Assembly (NCBI GenBank): GCA_001430745.1
Contig: KQ481993.1
Span: 845,022-866,985 of the forward strand
Direction of reading: 5' to 3'
DNA: 21,964 bases
From: Auxenochlorella pyrenoidosa
Lineage: Eukaryota; Chlorophyta; Trebouxiophyceae; Chlorellales; Chlorellaceae
Shown here piece after piece: positions 19,501 to 21,964 of the stretch. The translations under genes and the position numbers were made by a program. The notes below the pieces were generated by a model. The model was given only the letters and a program-made list of their open reading frames with translations, was not told the origin of the DNA and searched no databases. Numbering within the stretch: position 1 is the first letter of the stretch; every line of letters starts with the position of its first letter.

Positions 19501-21964
19501 GCACTGCCCGGGTGTCCAGCCACGCCAGCTGTGCCACGCTCGCCGTGCTTTGGTCTTGCGCAGCATGTGTACAGCCCCTGTCAGTGTGAGACAGCGGTGT
19601 GCTCCCTGAGCAGCTGGCTGTCTGCCTGCACCGCATCTGCAAAACAAAGGCTGTTCTGCCGCCACGTTCCCGCACCTGGCCACACCCCCACCCCACCCCC
19701 ACCCCACCCCCGCCCCCTGCAGGCTTACCTACTGGTGGAGCAATGTGCTGCAGCTGCGCTGGATGTTCTGGGCTCTGTGCCACGGCCACGGCGACGCGCT
19801 GGCGGGCTGCGCCAGCAGCGAGGCTGCAGACGGCGCCAGGCGGCGCACCAGCCAGCAGCTGTCGCCGCGGACCTCGCTGGCGGCGGCAGTGGCGCGCGGC
19901 GGGCAGGACTGGATGCAGGCAAGCTGTCGGCGCGCTCGCCTGGTGGGCGTGGGGCCGCCACGGCTGGTGCCTCTTTGGGTGCTCGTGGGGTGCAGGTGCC
20001 TGCAAGGATGCACGGCCTTTTTGCATGGCCCCATGCCGCTCCCTTCCGCACTTTGCAATATCTGACACTTCTGCAGGCGCTGGTGCCTCACCTGCGGGAG
20101 CTTGAGGCCTGGCTGTTTGGGGAGATGCTCAAGCACCTGTGGTGGCGCGTGCTGCTGCACAGCGTGACCACGCTCAAGCTGCCCGGCAGGTGGGGGCGCT
20201 TGGGCGGATGGCAAGTGAGTTGAGGTGCAGGTCCAGCCTTGTTCTCGCGCACCTTCTGCACTCTTTATTCTGGGCTCGGTGTCTCATCACGCAGGGGCCC
20301 CTCCCCTCCCGCCGCCTTCTTTCCCGCAGCTCCGCACCCTCTGCAGCCGGCACCCCCGCGGCAGGCGCGTATCTGCGGGCAGCACGGTCGGCGCCGCACC
20401 TGCAGCCCCAGCTGCAGCGCGACGGCAGCGGGGTGGAGCAGGCCAGCCCAGCAGCGCTGCAGGGAACGCCGCGGAGCTTCGAGTCGCCAGAGGTGGGCCT
20501 CCGGCAGGGGGAGGGGGCGATGCAACCTCGAATTCTTCCGGCTTGTTCCAACGGGCAGCATCCAGGGCCAGGATATCCGCAAGCTGCTTTGCACCGCGGG
20601 CGAGCAGGCTTTTAGAGGGGACAGAACACCTGACGGCCCCGGCTTCCTGAGCAAGGCACCCCCAAGCTGGTGCGCTGACAGGGCCACCCCTTGTTCCCAC
20701 CCCCACCTCACCCAACCCCCCACACCGCCACCCCACCCCCACCCCCACCCCCCACCCTCGGCCTGCAGGAGGAGGCGGTGCAGCGCTGGGTGCAGGGCCT
20801 GCGGGTGGTGGAGGCGGTGCTGCGAGAGCCCGGCCGCCCCGCGCCCGCGCCCCGCCAGCACCTCTCCCTGCTGCACCGCCAGCTGGTGGTGGCGCTGCTG
20901 CGGCGCCTCGACACGCTGCTGTTTAGGCAGGGCGGGGGGGAGGGGTTGGTGCGTCGCTGTAGACACGATCCATGCTCGGCAGCATGCAGCGACCGTGTGC
21001 ATGGGGTTGGCTCACACCACCTGTGCTTGGCTGGTATGCCCAGCTCTTCTGCCCGCTTGTCTCCCACCCGAAGCTTTGCCTGATATGCCACGCTCCGTTC
21101 TCCCTACGACTGATGCAGGAAGCTGCTGGCAGAGGACGGCGACGGCTCGCCGCGCCAGCCGCTGCGCCTGCCCAGCATGAGCGGGCGCAGCGCCTTTGAC
21201 CGCACCGCAGACGCCGATGAGGTGCCTGAAGGGGGGGGAGGGGGGCCTTGGCAGTCGCAGCCAGCGCGCCTCCTGCCCTGTGCATGCTGCTGACTGGCCT
21301 CGATTCTTTCCCTGAGCGCAACCACGCAGCGCACGCTGCTGCGCAGACTCAGGCTGAGAACCCGTCGCCCCCTGTGCTGCGCCCGCAGGTGCTGGGGCTA
21401 GGGGGCGCAGAGGTGGCGGCAGCAGGGCTGCTGGACCCGGGGCTGCTGCCCTTCCCCAGGTGGGAAGGCCTTCATGCGATGCTTGGGTGCAGCCCGCCCA
21501 GTTGGCTCCTGCCACGGCGGGCTGGGCGGGGACAAGTCCTGGCGTGCGTCGTGGAGGGTGCCACCCAGAGATCCGTGGCGCCCCGCCCAGCCCCTGTCCC
21601 GCGCCCGCTCCCCTCCACCCACAGGGGCCCGCTGACCTTTGGCACGGGTGTGCACCTGAAGATGGCGGTCAGCCGGTTCTCGGGCTGGGCAGCCGACTGC
21701 GGGGTGAAGGAGGCGCACCTGCCGCAGGCAAGGCAGGGCCTGGCTTCCCAGGGATGGTCAGTTGTCAGCGCTGCGCTCCTCCCCGCGGCTGCTGCTGCCC
21801 CTGTATGGGCTTCTGCTGCAGTGCCCGCTGGCCTGCCCCAGCAGGTGCGCTGCCCTCGGCCCTCTGCAGGCCGGTCGCAGCACCGAGATGAGCGACTACC
21901 GACTCTTTCCCTGCCTGCGCGCCACGGCAGACCTGCTCATGATGCCCAAGGAGGTTGGAACGGG
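16556..21964 (+). CDS. NT-C2 (EEIG1/EHBP1-type) and dilute (DIL) domain protein, 3' end outside the window
   Basis: Exons: 16556-16786, 16948-17162, 17329-17450, 17662-17912, 18075-19058, 19302-19486, 19723-19918, 20077-20189, 20330-20492, 20769-20926, 21119-21221, 21389-21459, 21625-21727, 21870 to the edge; all phases agree, at least 993 residues. Residues about 8-150 fit the NT-C2 domain: TPLVFTLHIHALDWP, VVVAQRGSHSAATRRAV, YVFEEQLSLPVTLYS, then FLGSVALNLADYAS and LLVTIG. Residues 190-590 are Ala/Ser/Gly-rich low complexity. From about 602 the chain is helical and resembles a dilute domain: LTYWWSNVLQLRWMFW at 664, QLVVALLRRLDTLLFRKLL near 860, LTFGTGVHLKMAVSRFSGW and YRLFPCLRATADLL at the end, like the myosin V cargo-binding tail. 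Plants have motorless NT-C2 proteins of this kind. A role in membrane or organelle-cytoskeleton attachment is inferred. M at 16556 fits the domain start; 16445 is an in-frame alternative. Three introns use GC donors (after 19918, 20926 and 21727). Confidence 0.75.
17484..17506 (+). repeat. (GGCA)n microsatellite in an intron
   Basis: A short run of CAGG/GGCA tetranucleotides (ACAGGCAGGCAGGCAGGCAG) inside the intron 17451-17661. It is simple-sequence DNA with no evident function. Confidence 0.8.
17913..18074 (+). other. Stop-free intron of 162 nt (possible retained intron)
   Basis: The donor is CAG|GTAGGC and the acceptor CATGCAG|GCA. The length is a multiple of three and the frame stays open across it, so the reading frame 17676-19160 looks uninterrupted. 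I call it an intron because its translation (residues such as MTGWGPRLSIVGLHATVLDP) contrasts with the Ala/Ser/Gly-rich flanks. Retention as coding sequence is a real alternative. Confidence 0.5.
19681..19720 (+). repeat. CCCCA-rich tract before a 3' splice site
   Basis: ACACCCCCACCCCACCCC and continuing C-runs occupy the last 40 nt of the intron 19487-19722, directly before CTGCAG. The opposite strand is a run of four or more G-blocks and could fold as a G-quadruplex. Confidence 0.85.
20696..20757 (+). repeat. C-rich (CCCCA/CCCCAC) tract before a 3' splice site
   Basis: About 60 nt of CCCACCCC-type repeats with almost no G lie just before GGCCTGCAG, the acceptor of the intron 20493-20768. 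It has the same character as the tracts near 9785-9893 and 19681-19720. Confidence 0.85.

Noticed and set aside
1..21964. Bacterial-type operons, CRISPR arrays, tRNA or rRNA genes, transposase genes
   Set aside because: I looked and saw none. The window has spliceosomal introns throughout, no regularly spaced repeats, and no recognisable structural RNA or transposase motif.

Overview
This is nuclear DNA of a eukaryote, most likely a green microalga of the Chlorella/trebouxiophyte type. That placement is inferred from very high GC content, dense short introns (about 115-420 nt), Ala/Gly/Gln-rich proteins, CTG/CAG runs, and a TGTAA polyadenylation motif downstream of one gene. No gene is intact as a single ORF. 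I rebuilt four spliced genes by joining exons whose phases match and whose translations look like known domains. Across these models I count 45 introns. All end in AG, but about 12 begin with GC instead of GT, usually as AG|GCAAG.

Layout. (1) 3-2804, plus strand: the 3' part of a gene for a protein with one and perhaps two NTF2/SnoaL-like domains. (2) 3073-7089, minus strand, convergent with gene 1: a nine-exon gene for an approximately 820-residue protein. It fuses an oxygen-dependent prolyl hydroxylase of the PHD/EGLN/PhyA type to a GlcNAc-transferase of the Skp1 Gnt1 type through a polyglutamine linker. One uninterrupted exon carries the end of the first enzyme, the linker and the start of the second. 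(3) 7447-14894, plus strand, divergent from gene 2: a J-domain protein with a fibronectin-III-like domain, a long charged Ala-rich helix and a Gln/Tyr/Pro-rich prion-like tail. A 497-nt assembly gap lies inside it. (4) 15582-15941: a doubtful small coiled-coil ORF with a 21-nt tandem repeat. (5) 16556 to the window end, plus strand: a large gene for an NT-C2 plus dilute (DIL)-type protein without a myosin motor, truncated by the window edge.

The most notable object is gene 2. In Dictyostelium and Toxoplasma, separate enzymes (PhyA, then Gnt1) hydroxylate a proline of the SCF subunit Skp1 and cap it with GlcNAc, as part of cytoplasmic oxygen sensing. Here both activities appear to sit on one polypeptide in a probable green alga. 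The four main genes are otherwise functionally unrelated as far as I can see, which is normal for a nuclear genome. Exon boundaries come from splice consensus and phase only, with no transcript evidence.
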